From: Flavobacteriales bacterium 34_180_T64
GTDB lineage: Bacteria; Bacteroidota; Bacteroidia; Flavobacteriales; Flavobacteriaceae
Assembly (NCBI GenBank): GCA_002162765.1
Contig: MAAR01000015.1
Coordinates: forward strand, 1 to 42,299
DNA length: 42,299 nucleotides
Reading direction: 5' to 3'
A model generated the notes under the pieces. It was not told where the DNA came from, ran no database searches, and worked only from the letters and a program-made list of their open reading frames with translations. Position numbers and translations under genes: made by a program. Positions 1-6,519 of the stretch are shown piece after piece (position 1 is the first letter of the stretch; the number at the start of each line of letters is the position of its first letter).

Positions 1-94
1 AATGAGTGATTAGAAATAAAACTGAATCTACTGCTTTAATAAATACAAATCCAAAAATTATCCAAAGAATGAGTAAAGTATTTTCTTTTTTCAT
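1..94 (-). CDS. Partial small membrane protein, third cassette gene (N-terminus only)
   Basis: Reading leftwards from an ATG at 94-92 there is an open frame of 31 codons that runs off the window edge. It begins MKKENTLLILWIIFGFVF and is strongly hydrophobic from about residue 6 on, so the visible part looks like a membrane segment or signal anchor. Its start lies 15 bases beyond the outer core of the attC-like site at 110-305. That matches the placement of the neighbouring cassette gene, whose ATG lies 9 bases beyond its core. This spacing is the main reason for calling it a gene, because the visible part is too short for family assignment. No function is proposed. Confidence 0.5.
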   Translation of the reverse strand, partial: MKKENTLLILWIIFGFVFIKAVDSVLFLITH

Positions 95-109
95 TAAGTT
101 TTAAATTAA

Positions 110-305
110 GCACAACGTTTAGTATATGGCATGTAGGGCAGAAGAAAGCGATAAACTTTCGGTTTTGCACTGAGCCAAAGCGTTGTATTTTGTTTTTATC
201 TTATTCATTTTAAATGCCAAATCAACGATTTGGCGGTGTTTGTAAATAGCACGGAACTCTCGTGAACCACCGAACGCCCTATTTGCTATATACCGTGTTG
301 TAGCC
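110..305 (-). repeat. attC-like recombination site of cassette A (196 bp imperfect palindrome)
   Basis: The outer 30 bases at 110-139 and 276-305 are imperfect inverted repeats. CACAAC pairs against TACAAC, then GTATAT, GC and TAGGGC blocks match, separated by unpaired bases and small length differences. Such extrahelical bases are characteristic of attC sites folded as single strands. The interior carries a second hairpin with an 8-base stem, GCCAAATC at 216-223 and GATTTGGC at 227-234. The outer cores differ at the two ends (GCACAAC versus GTTGTAGCC), as expected if each belongs to a different cassette. Only the AAC/GTT triplet and part of the canonical RYYYAAC/GTTRRRY consensus are conserved. 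Confidence 0.6.
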
Positions 306-310
306 AGTTT

Positions 311-976
311 TTATTTATTTAATTGCCACCATTTTCTTTTCGGTTTTATAGTCTTTTTTATCGGATTGTCTTCAAGAGTATTTCCATCAAAATCAATCAA
401 ATATTCGTTCGAGTCAAAATCCAAAAGTCGGATTGTGTTTTCTTCTATTTGAACTTCTGGTTTTCCTTCCATATTCACCCAGATATCCCGTCCACCGTAA
501 CTCCATTTAATTTGACCTTTTTTATCAATTCTATGAATCTCTACTTCTCCTCTTAATAGATAGTCATTTTGGAAATCATAAAATTCGAAAACTTCAGCCA
601 TATCAGGTTTCAAGTTCCAATTAAGTGTCAATTGATTTAGGTTTAGAGATATGAAATTGAAACCTAAACTTATTATGAGATTATTATCATCAATTTTCAC
701 AGATTGGGAATTGCCCTTCTCATCAGCTAGGTGCAAATAACTACTTCCTTGAATGCCTTTTATTAGACACGTTTTTTGCATGTCTTCATTAGAAATCACC
801 AATCTTAAAACTGAGTCCCAATTGCCTTCTTCTGATAATTCAATAATGATGTCAGATTGAGTTGGTTTTATTTCTTTCTTGTCAGAATGCCAGTTTTCGT
901 AATCCAGTTCGACACTCCATTTCCCACTATTTATGGTCAAGTTTTGTTTATCAAATGAAGTGTTTTGTTGGTTCAT
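311..976 (-). CDS. Cassette A hypothetical protein, 221 aa
   Basis: I do not recognise this protein. It has no signal peptide and no membrane segment, it is acidic, and it looks beta-rich. Features include GKWSVELDYENWHSDKKE near the N-terminus, a YGGRDIWVN motif near residue 160, and a repeated DSNEYLIDFDGNTL-type strand pattern near residue 195. It ends in a basic tail, KPKRKWWQLNK. The start ATG is 9 bases inside the cassette core at 986-994 and the stop is 5 bases from the core at 297-305, so the gene fills its cassette almost exactly. No promoter box is evident and expression may depend on read-through. The context suggests mobile accessory cargo, but the function is unknown. Confidence 0.75.
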   Translation of the reverse strand: MNQQNTSFDKQNLTINSGKWSVELDYENWHSDKKEIKPTQSDIIIELSEEGNWDSVLRLVISNEDMQKTCLIKGIQGSSYLHLADEKGNSQSVKIDDNNLIISLGFNFISLNLNQLTLNWNLKPDMAEVFEFYDFQNDYLLRGEVEIHRIDKKGQIKWSYGGRDIWVNMEGKPEVQIEENTIRLLDFDSNEYLIDFDGNTLEDNPIKKTIKPKRKWWQLNK

Positions 977-985
977 ATTTTAATT

Positions 986-1115
986 GGCTACAACGTGTTC
1001 GTGTATGGTTTGTTGCGTTGGCACTAAGTTAGCAAATAATCACGAGCTCATAATTCGGAAGCGAGGATTTTCCGAAAGGAAAATCAGGCGCAATGAATTA
1101 TACACGTTGTTGTGC
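986..1115 (-). repeat. attC-like recombination site of cassette B (130 bp imperfect palindrome)
   Basis: The arms at 986-1017 and 1088-1115 form an imperfect inverted repeat. TACAAC pairs with CACAAC, CGTGTAT matches exactly, and TTGCG matches exactly, with unequal spacers that would leave extrahelical bases. The central part holds further short hairpins, including ATTTTCC against GGAAAAT around 1067-1083. The outer cores are GGCTACAAC on the cassette A side and GTTGTGC on the cassette B side, so each flank matches the far end of its own cassette. A degenerate relative of the 1059-1103 segment recurs at 40906-40950. Confidence 0.65.
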
Positions 1116-1865
1116 TTAGTTATATTTCAATTCAACACTTTCCAATATCTCACTTATCTTTTCGATTTTCATTTTTCCATTTGTATTTACACCAATCCAA
1201 AGTTCCATTTTATTTGAGTTAGAGTTAATTGGAATTAAATTCACACTTGAGTAATTTTCCATGCTTTCATTTTTCCAAATAGATAGAGTTCTTTGGTAGT
1301 TATTAATTGTGTCTATTTTAATTTCGTAGTATTTAAAATTATCTAAATTTTCTTGCGGAATATAAAAGGGAATTTTATACTCTTTTTTTTCAAAATCAAA
1401 TGTGTAATAATATTCACAAATTTTGTCTTGAGCTTTGCTTAAAATGATGCTGTCATTCATTTTGTTCAAGACTACGTTTTTAATTTTTTTTGTAATGTCT
1501 CTCGGATTAATCGCACCTTTCTCATTTTGATAAGGCTTTATGTCAATTAAATTGAAAAACAATTGAGTACTTTCAAAACCCAAGTGTTTTCTGTTGTCAT
1601 CAATGAATTGTTTTCTTGTCATAGGAGCTTTGGGTGAATACCAACCATAATCAAAAAAGAATGTAGATTTTCTATTTCGAATTTTACCAACATAAGAGTC
1701 AATTCCTTTAACTTTTTTATATTTAAAATCTGTTGGTGTAATTATGCTGAATTTACCAAAATCGATAGAATGATTTTCTCCATCTTTTTGTTTTATGTAA
1801 TCAACTCCATTATCACAACTTATCAGTTGTAAAAAGATTAATAAAAGTAGAATTATTCTTTTCAG
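1116..1865 (-). CDS. Cassette B lipoprotein, about 249 aa, with a non-ATG or lost start
   Basis: The first ATG-initiated frame begins at 1622 and gives 168 residues. The same frame is open upstream to a stop at 1878-1880 and encodes a typical lipoprotein signal: KRIILLLLIFLQLISC, with a lipobox ending L-I-S-C. No ATG, GTG or TTG precedes this signal. The candidate starts are CTG at 1865-1863 or ACG at 1874-1872, the latter giving (M)TKLKRIILLLL, as if an original ATG had changed. Cassette genes A and C start 9 and 15 bases inside their cores, and these codons fall 11 and 20 bases inside theirs, so a start here fits the layout. The mature part is unrecognised. It would act at the cell envelope if expressed, but it may be an inactivated gene. 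Confidence 0.6.
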   Translation of the reverse strand: MKRIILLLLIFLQLISCDNGVDYIKQKDGENHSIDFGKFSIITPTDFKYKKVKGIDSYVGKIRNRKSTFFFDYGWYSPKAPMTRKQFIDDNRKHLGFESTQLFFNLIDIKPYQNEKGAINPRDITKKIKNVVLNKMNDSIILSKAQDKICEYYYTFDFEKKEYKIPFYIPQENLDNFKYYEIKIDTINNYQRTLSIWKNESMENYSSVNLIPINSNSNKMELWIGVNTNGKMKIEKISEILESVELKYN

Positions 1866-1885
1866 TTTGGTCGTTTTTTAATTAA

Positions 1886-1941
1886 GCACAACGTAGGGAT
1901 AAACACACTAGTGTGTTTATCTTTATTATATATATACCTAC
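1886..1941 (-). other. attI-like site beside the recombinase, with a perfect 24-base palindrome
   Basis: The core GCACAAC (1886-1892) matches the outer core of the site at 110 and the complement of the core at 1109-1115. Immediately inside it, GTAGG at 1893-1897 pairs with CCTAC at 1937-1941, enclosing a perfect palindrome at 1898-1921 centred on CACTAGTG. The opposite outer core is absent. The site instead runs straight into the recombinase stop codon at 1938-1940, so it is one-sided like an attI rather than an attC. The palindrome is not followed by a T-run on the minus strand, so a terminator for the recombinase is a weaker explanation. Confidence 0.5.
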
Positions 1942-3083
1942 AAATCTAATGGATTTTTTATAGAATTAAAGCTATTTGTCGCTACGTGAGTGTAAATTTC
2001 TGTGGTTTTGGTAGAATTATGACCTAGAAGGAGTTGAATATACCTTAAATCTGTGCCAGCTTCAAGTAAATGTGTTGCAAAACTATGTCGAAGAACATGA
2101 GGTGATACCCTACCTTTCAATCCAGCTTTATACGCTGCCTCGCTTACTATTTTTCCAACGCTATTTGCACTGTACTTATCTTTTTTAGGACTTTCAAACA
2201 GGTATATGCTAGGTTTCCATTGTTTGAAATAGAGTCTTAAATCTTTAAGAACTGTTTTTGAAAGAAGTGTGTATCTGTCTTTATTACCTTTTGCATCTCT
2301 GATTAGAATTAGCATTCTCGAACTATCTATATCGGTGATTTTAAGATTTATCAATTCACTTCTTCTTAATCCCGCCGAATAAAGGAGACTCACAATACAT
2401 TTATGTTTGATATTATTGGTATTTTCTATTAATTTTAAAATGTGATCTTTTGATAATACAATTGGTAATTTTTTGTCTTTTCGTGGTCTTTCAATGGCAT
2501 AAAATCGATTAGGCATTCCCAGTACTAGCTCATAGTAAAATTTAATACTATTGATTGCTTGATTTATATAAGAATTGGATCGATTCTCACGAATAAGTTG
2601 GGAAATATAATCTCTAATATCATTCTCATTTAAAGATTCTAAATCTTCTGTTTCGAAATGGTTTATGAAGCTTTCAAAACAATTTATGTAGGTTTTTATG
2701 GTATTGTTAGCATATCTTTTTAACTCAAGTTTTTGTAAATAATTTTCTGGACAAGTTTTAAACCCTTTTGGTCTTTTTCTTTTTCTAAACCACTCAACAT
2801 CTTTAGTCTCGGTTAATTGTTTTGATCGCGAATCTTGAAAGAAATATTGCCCATTTACCCATGCTACCCCACGAAAAAGTTTAAAAACAGCATCTAAATT
2901 GCTGTTGTTATTTGGAATGTAATACATATTAAACTCTTCACTCCAAGACAGATTAGGAAGTTCTTTTATAAGTGAGTTAATTACTTTGTCTGCATAGAAT
3001 TGCAAACCAATGTATTTATTGTTATCTATAAATAAGTGCTTTAGAGTGATGTTCTTTTTGAGATCCATGATTGTTTTAAGCAT
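1938..3083 (-). CDS. Tyrosine recombinase next to the cassette array, 381 aa
   Basis: The C-terminal catalytic domain (about residues 205-375) carries the full set of tyrosine-recombinase residues: Arg240 in GLRRSE, Lys265 in RDAKGNKD, His329-x-x-Arg332 in HVLRHSFATHLLEAG, His355 in LLGHNSTKT, and Tyr364 in TEIYTHV. A SAM-like core-binding domain spans about 110-195. Before it lies an extra N-terminal region of about 100 residues that XerC/D and IntI lack. The C-terminus, IKNPLDL, resembles the SPLD ending of IntI proteins, but the IntI-specific insertion between the Lys and His-x-x-Arg boxes is not apparent. It is probably the integrase acting on the neighbouring attC-like sites. That link rests on position, since this recombinase type also occurs alone in Bacteroidota. 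Confidence 0.85.
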   Translation of the reverse strand: MLKTIMDLKKNITLKHLFIDNNKYIGLQFYADKVINSLIKELPNLSWSEEFNMYYIPNNNSNLDAVFKLFRGVAWVNGQYFFQDSRSKQLTETKDVEWFRKRKRPKGFKTCPENYLQKLELKRYANNTIKTYINCFESFINHFETEDLESLNENDIRDYISQLIRENRSNSYINQAINSIKFYYELVLGMPNRFYAIERPRKDKKLPIVLSKDHILKLIENTNNIKHKCIVSLLYSAGLRRSELINLKITDIDSSRMLILIRDAKGNKDRYTLLSKTVLKDLRLYFKQWKPSIYLFESPKKDKYSANSVGKIVSEAAYKAGLKGRVSPHVLRHSFATHLLEAGTDLRYIQLLLGHNSTKTTEIYTHVATNSFNSIKNPLDL

Positions 3084-3151
3084 ATAGTACTAAAAAGAAA
3101 TGTTTTAGTTGTATATTATACGAATAATAGACGTATAAATAACGGTTAGAT

Positions 3152-3541
3152 ATGTTCACCATGACATTGAGTAAGAATTGTTTGTCTTGTAGTAAAATTT
3201 TAGACGGAAGGTCTGATAAGAAATTTTGTGATCCTTATTGTAAAAGTTCATATCATTATAAAAAAGCGAAGGAGGAAGAACCTAGATTTTATAATAAAGT
3301 TGATAATCAATTAAAGCGCAATCGTAGAATTTTAAAAAGTTATAATAAATCAGGTAAAGCTACGGTAAGGTCAGAAACTATTTTAGAGCTTGGATTTGAT
3401 CCAAAGTTTTTCACTCATTTCTGGAAAAACAACAAAGGTGATGTATATCTGTTTGTATATGAATATGGATTTTTGAAAAGAATGGAACATAACATCGAAA
3501 AGTATATTTTGATAAAATGGCAATCCTATATGGACAAGTAA
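3152..3541 (+). CDS. Small zinc-ribbon protein, 129 aa
   Basis: The N-terminal 35 residues contain a four-cysteine zinc-ribbon pattern, CLSCSKIL then KKFCDPYCKSSYH, followed by a basic helical stretch and a C-terminal domain ending in WQSYMDK. This arrangement is familiar from uncharacterised Bacteroidota proteins of about 120-130 residues. The likely true start is the second Met at 3161, giving MTLSKNCLSC. It is divergent from the recombinase at 1938-3083 with only 68 bases between them, so they could share a control region. A DNA- or RNA-binding role is inferred from the ribbon only; no function is assigned. Confidence 0.7.
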   Translation: MFTMTLSKNCLSCSKILDGRSDKKFCDPYCKSSYHYKKAKEEEPRFYNKVDNQLKRNRRILKSYNKSGKATVRSETILELGFDPKFFTHFWKNNKGDVYLFVYEYGFLKRMEHNIEKYILIKWQSYMDK

Positions 3542-3568
3542 ATATCTTTTTCTGAATAGTGTTCGACA

Positions 3569-4069
3569 TTAAATGCCCTTGGTAATTTCAGCTATAGTTT
3601 TTATTCCTGGAGAGATTTTTTTCATAGTTTTTTTAAATAAATCATCATTATTTTTGAAGGCTTCTTTAATCTCAAGCGTTAAAGTTTTTTTTAATTGTTC
3701 TTGAAAGCGAAATTTACTATTTTTCATTTCCAGCACTAAATTAAAGTCGCTTTCTGATGTTTTATTTGTCCATCCTGCCCACAAATACAGTTCAATCATT
3801 ATAGGGATGAGATCAATACCGCTATAATCAAGAATGTACTTGTTTTTTTGCTTGTGAGATTCATCAGGAACCTTAACTAAAATTACTGTATTAACTAGTT
3901 TTTTAAGTCTATCACTTAATATGTTTTTAGCAATTTTTTCTTCGGAAGTCAAAAATTCATTAAAATGACGTTTCCCATGAAACATAATATCTCTAATTAT
4001 TAATAAGGTCCATTTATCTCCGATCACATCTAATGATTGATTTACAGGGCAATACGATTGTTTTTTCAT
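3569..4069 (-). CDS. HxlR-family winged-helix transcriptional regulator
   Basis: The protein has the HxlR signature: CPVNQSLDVIGDKWTLLIIRD (quoted in part as an N-terminal Cys followed by the DKWTLLIIRD helix), then KRHFNEFL, and ILSDRLKKLV as the recognition region, followed by a wing. I place the start at 4069, MKKQSYCPVNQ, because the family normally has the Cys within the first ten residues; the longer frame adds 18 unrelated residues from 4123. About 60 C-terminal residues extend beyond the usual HxlR domain. HxlR proteins typically regulate an adjacent divergent enzyme gene in response to electrophiles, but no such neighbour exists here, so the target is unknown. Its location inside the presumed island suggests accessory cargo. 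Confidence 0.8.
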   Translation of the reverse strand: MKKQSYCPVNQSLDVIGDKWTLLIIRDIMFHGKRHFNEFLTSEEKIAKNILSDRLKKLVNTVILVKVPDESHKQKNKYILDYSGIDLIPIMIELYLWAGWTNKTSESDFNLVLEMKNSKFRFQEQLKKTLTLEIKEAFKNNDDLFKKTMKKISPGIKTIAEITKGI

Positions 4070-4171
4070 TTTTAAGTCTTGGTTTGATACTAGTTTTATA
4101 ATAAAACCAGTTTTAATATTCAACAGGTTTCAAAATGCAATTGGTTGGTGGTTTTAAAAATATTAAGATTG

Positions 4172-4810
4172 TTAAAAATTGTGTTTTCGAGCAATGTAAT
4201 CTATTGACTGTGCTTCTAATTCACTGTTGGATATTTGCTTCGACTGAAGTAAAAAATCATCCAACTCATCTTTTTTAAAGTACATGTTTTTGCCATTTGG
4301 CTTATAGAAAGATATGCTTTTGGAGCTTGTTAATTTGTACATAGTAGATTTAGATATATTTAAATATTCACAAGCTTCTACAGTATTAAAAATAATTGCA
4401 GTTTTTGAATCTTCGTCTTCGTGATTTTTGAGAGTTGGATTAAAATTCCCTTCTTCAATCGAATTAAAGAAATCTTTTATAATATCATTTAACTGACCAG
4501 ATAAATCTTCAAATTGATTGTAAAAACCATGATCAGATTTCCAGCTATTTCTCTCTATTAGGAGTTCGAGATCTAAAAGCCATCTCATGGGTTTTGATGA
4601 AGCTGTTAATTGATGTCTAATGAAAAGTTTTTTTTCATGAAGACTTATTTCATTTATCTTATTGATTAAGGTATAGCAATATCCAAAATTGGAAAAACCT
4701 TGGTTATTTGAATTGGTAGATATTTCGTTTAGTGTAATATCGTACTCATGATTGAATTTATTTCGTCTGGTATAAATGGGTTCAAAAAAAGGGGTTTCAT
4801 TAATAGGCAT
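4172..4810 (-). CDS. Excisionase-like helix-turn-helix protein, 212 aa
   Basis: Residues about 140-190 form a MerR/excisionase-type helix-turn-helix: TVEACEYLNISKSTMYKLTS, followed by the wing ISFYKPNGKNMYFKKDELDDFL. The N-terminal 130 residues are a helical domain that I cannot assign with confidence. It loosely recalls the RteC-type proteins encoded beside integrases in Bacteroides mobile elements. It is 26 bases downstream of the integrase gene on the same strand and is probably co-transcribed with it. That pairing suggests a recombination directionality factor or regulator of excision. This role is inferred from context and the C-terminal fold. Confidence 0.7.
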   Translation of the reverse strand: MPINETPFFEPIYTRRNKFNHEYDITLNEISTNSNNQGFSNFGYCYTLINKINEISLHEKKLFIRHQLTASSKPMRWLLDLELLIERNSWKSDHGFYNQFEDLSGQLNDIIKDFFNSIEEGNFNPTLKNHEDEDSKTAIIFNTVEACEYLNISKSTMYKLTSSKSISFYKPNGKNMYFKKDELDDFLLQSKQISNSELEAQSIDYIARKHNF

Positions 4811-4836
4811 AAAAGGGCTTTGTAATTTAGAGGTTA

Positions 4837-6051
4837 TTAAAAAATGAGAAGTTTTTCGTTGGCAAGGTTAATGACATCATTGTCAAATTCTTTGAGATAA
4901 GCATTGGTAATGTTTATGTTTTGATGCCCCATTGATTCACTAATAATATCTGTGGATACACCAAGTTGTTTTAAATTGGTTGCGAAACTATGTCTGGCAA
5001 CATAACTCGTTAGTTTTTTATCAATACCAGCAAGTGACGCTATTTCTTTAAGGTCTTTGTTGAACTTTTTTAAAGTTTTAGCTTTTCTATTTTGTATTTG
5101 TACAGGGGTTAAGTTTTCCTTTAAAAGAATCGGAAAGATATAGTTGGTCAAACTATTATAGCTAGAATAATAATTCAATATTTCTCTGCTGGGCTCAAGT
5201 ATCTTAATTGAAAATCGACCTTTTGTTTTTGAACGAATGTAATTAATGTTATCATCATCGATGTTGTCCCAAGTTAAGTACATCATATCCACGAAATTCA
5301 TGCCTCTTGTAAAATAGGAAAATAAAAAGTAGTTTTTGGAATGAATAAGATGTGGGTGATTGCTAACATTCAATTCAAATATCTTTTGAATTTCAGAACG
5401 ATTTAATGCTCTCTTAATTCCCTTTCCTTTTAGTTTAGCAATCTTATAGGTTTTAAAAGGGTAAAAGGATTCTGCAATAATGTTTTTTGAAATGGCATCA
5501 TTATATAAGGCGCGAAATTGTCTCATACGAACCGCTATACCACCGTCAACATTTCCACGAGACCTTAAATGAGCTTCAAATCTATCTAGAAAGGTAGCAT
5601 CAACGTCTTGAAACTTTAAATTATTCTGTGGGTAGAATTTAAAAACAGAATCTCTTGTCTCTTTATACGCTTTCGCACTTCCTGTCCTTCCAGATTGGTT
5701 TAGTGTGTCTACCTTGTAGTCAAAGAAGTCAAAGACTGAAATACTTTTTCGTTTAGAATCCCCTCTAAATCGTTCCTCAAATTGAATTAGCGTAAAATCA
5801 ATACCTTCTTTCTTGAAATCATCTATAATAGCGGAAGCTTTACTTTTAAATTTATCGAGTAGAGCATTGCGCTGAATATAATTAGAATGATTCTTTTTAA
5901 ATTCTGCTTTTCTATCATTCCATTCCTTGTCAAAACAGGAAAAGCCTAAAGAAATTATTTTCTTCTTACGATCCTTTGTGATACGAAGTGCTATAGGCGA
6001 CGAATTGTCTCGAAGTCGTTTGGTTCTCTTGATGATATTTATTGTTGCCAT
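4837..6051 (-). CDS. Tyrosine integrase of the tRNA-associated island, 404 aa
   Basis: This is a typical Bacteroidota element integrase with three domains. The N-terminal arm-binding domain reads SSPIALRITKDRKKKIISLG then FDKEWNDRK; a SAM-like core-binding domain follows; the C-terminal catalytic domain has Arg in YFTRGMNFVDM, Lys in RSKTKGRFS, YVARHSFATNLKQLG, His in SMGHQNINIT, and Tyr in NAYLKEF. The first His of the His-x-x-Arg box is Tyr, which is usual in this subfamily. I chose MATINIIKRTKRL at 6051 as the start. The longer frame from 6102 would translate the direct repeat at 6064-6082, which looks like an integrase site. It lies about 145 bases from the tRNA fragment at 6196, the classical place for an integrase beside its attachment site. 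Confidence 0.9.
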   Translation of the reverse strand: MATINIIKRTKRLRDNSSPIALRITKDRKKKIISLGFSCFDKEWNDRKAEFKKNHSNYIQRNALLDKFKSKASAIIDDFKKEGIDFTLIQFEERFRGDSKRKSISVFDFFDYKVDTLNQSGRTGSAKAYKETRDSVFKFYPQNNLKFQDVDATFLDRFEAHLRSRGNVDGGIAVRMRQFRALYNDAISKNIIAESFYPFKTYKIAKLKGKGIKRALNRSEIQKIFELNVSNHPHLIHSKNYFLFSYFTRGMNFVDMMYLTWDNIDDDNINYIRSKTKGRFSIKILEPSREILNYYSSYNSLTNYIFPILLKENLTPVQIQNRKAKTLKKFNKDLKEIASLAGIDKKLTSYVARHSFATNLKQLGVSTDIISESMGHQNINITNAYLKEFDNDVINLANEKLLIF

Positions 6052-6063
6052 GTATTTGTTTTG

Positions 6064-6082
6064 GGTCGAACATAGGTCGAAC
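6064..6082. repeat. Direct repeat GGTCGAAC-ATA-GGTCGAAC upstream of the integrase
   Basis: Two copies of GGTCGAAC (6064-6071 and 6075-6082) are separated by ATA, giving an 11-base period close to one helical turn. The pair lies just upstream of the integrase start at 6051 and between the integrase and the tRNA fragment, where arm-type integrase or regulator sites are expected. A near-identical design, GGTTAAAC-ATA-GGTTAAAC, is found at 40805-40823 beside tRNA-Ala. Confidence 0.55.
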
Positions 6083-6195
6083 AAATATACAAACAAATGC
6101 AATTATCAGGAAACAGAAATGAAATCAATTTTACAGAAACCTAGTAAATATAGGGTTTTGTTGGATAACAGTGTTGTCATAGGATAGTATAGAAA

Positions 6196-6242
6196 CCTGA
6201 CTCATAATCAGGTGGTCCTTGGTTCGAGCCCAAGTGGGACCA
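6196..6242 (+). pseudogene. 3' fragment of a CAT-anticodon tRNA (Met or Ile2), island attachment-site remnant
   Basis: The anticodon arm is CCTGA-CTCATAA-TCAGG (6196-6212) with anticodon CAT, followed by a five-base variable region, the T arm CTTGG-TTCGAGC-CCAAG (6218-6234), and the 3' acceptor strand TGGGACC plus discriminator A (6235-6242). The matching 5' strand GGTCCCA and a D arm are absent upstream, so the gene is not functional. CAT could be elongator Met or lysidine-modified Ile2. The initiator is unlikely because the three consecutive G-C pairs of its anticodon stem are missing. Confidence 0.8.
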
Positions 6243-6246
6243 CTGC

Positions 6247-6273
6247 AAAAACCCTTCAAAATTTGAAGGGTTT
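6247..6273 (+). terminator. Rho-independent terminator after the tRNA fragment
   Basis: The inverted repeat AAAACCCTTCAAA / TTTGAAGGGTTTT ends in a T-rich run. It lies 4 bases beyond the tRNA acceptor strand and probably terminated the original tRNA transcript. Confidence 0.75.
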
Positions 6274-6519
6274 TTGTTTGTAAAATATTTTTAATATGGT
6301 TAAGTTCTTGAAACTAGATATTTTACTACCGTAAAATAAATGATATTTATTTTTTTATCGTCAAAAAAAAGGTTTGCTTTGTAGCATACAAGTTTACATT
6401 TTAGGTTTATTAATACAGGAGGATTTTTAATTATTTTTGTTGACAGCTCAATATTTAGAATCGTAATTTATAAGCAAAAAAAGTTTGTTAACTTGCTTTT
6501 TTTTATACATTTACGAATA

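Larger units (their letters stand above)
1..3083 (-). mobile_element. Integron-like cassette array with adjacent tyrosine recombinase
   Basis: Read on the minus strand, the order is recombinase gene, attI-like site (1886-1941), cassette B (about 1892 to 995), attC-like site (1115-986), cassette A (about 994 to 117), attC-like site (305-110), and the start of cassette C. Each complete cassette opens with a core and closes with the reverse complement of its own core: GTTGTGC/GCACAAC for B and GTTGTAGCC/GGCTACAAC for A. That is the defining symmetry of integron cassettes. All three genes share one orientation and their 3' ends abut the attC-like site. The integrase reads toward the array, opposite to class 1 integrons. 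The layout is seen directly; mobility is inferred. Confidence 0.65.
1..6242. mobile_element. Presumed genomic island inserted at a CAT tRNA gene (left end outside window)
   Basis: The right boundary is a 3' tRNA half (6196-6242) with no matching 5' half, next to an integrase and excisionase-like gene on the minus strand. Integration into a tRNA 3' half normally leaves an intact tRNA at one end and an orphan 3' copy at the other. No second copy of the anticodon-to-acceptor segment is present in 1-6190, so the far end must lie to the left, outside the window, or have been lost. If so, the integron-like array is carried inside this island. Confidence 0.5.

Noticed and set aside
323..556. Plus-strand open frames opposite the cassette genes and other large genes
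   Set aside because: They are shadows of genes on the other strand, with no start context, motif or sensible composition.
1898..1921. 24-base palindrome read as a simple terminator of the recombinase gene
   Set aside because: On the recombinase strand it is not followed by a T-run, and its position inside the shared core fits a recombination site better. It is kept as part of the attI-like site.
6135..6198. Direct repeat AGAAACCT at 6135-6142 and 6191-6198 as an attachment core
   Set aside because: Eight bases only, one copy is outside the tRNA, and the tRNA fragment itself is a better attachment boundary.
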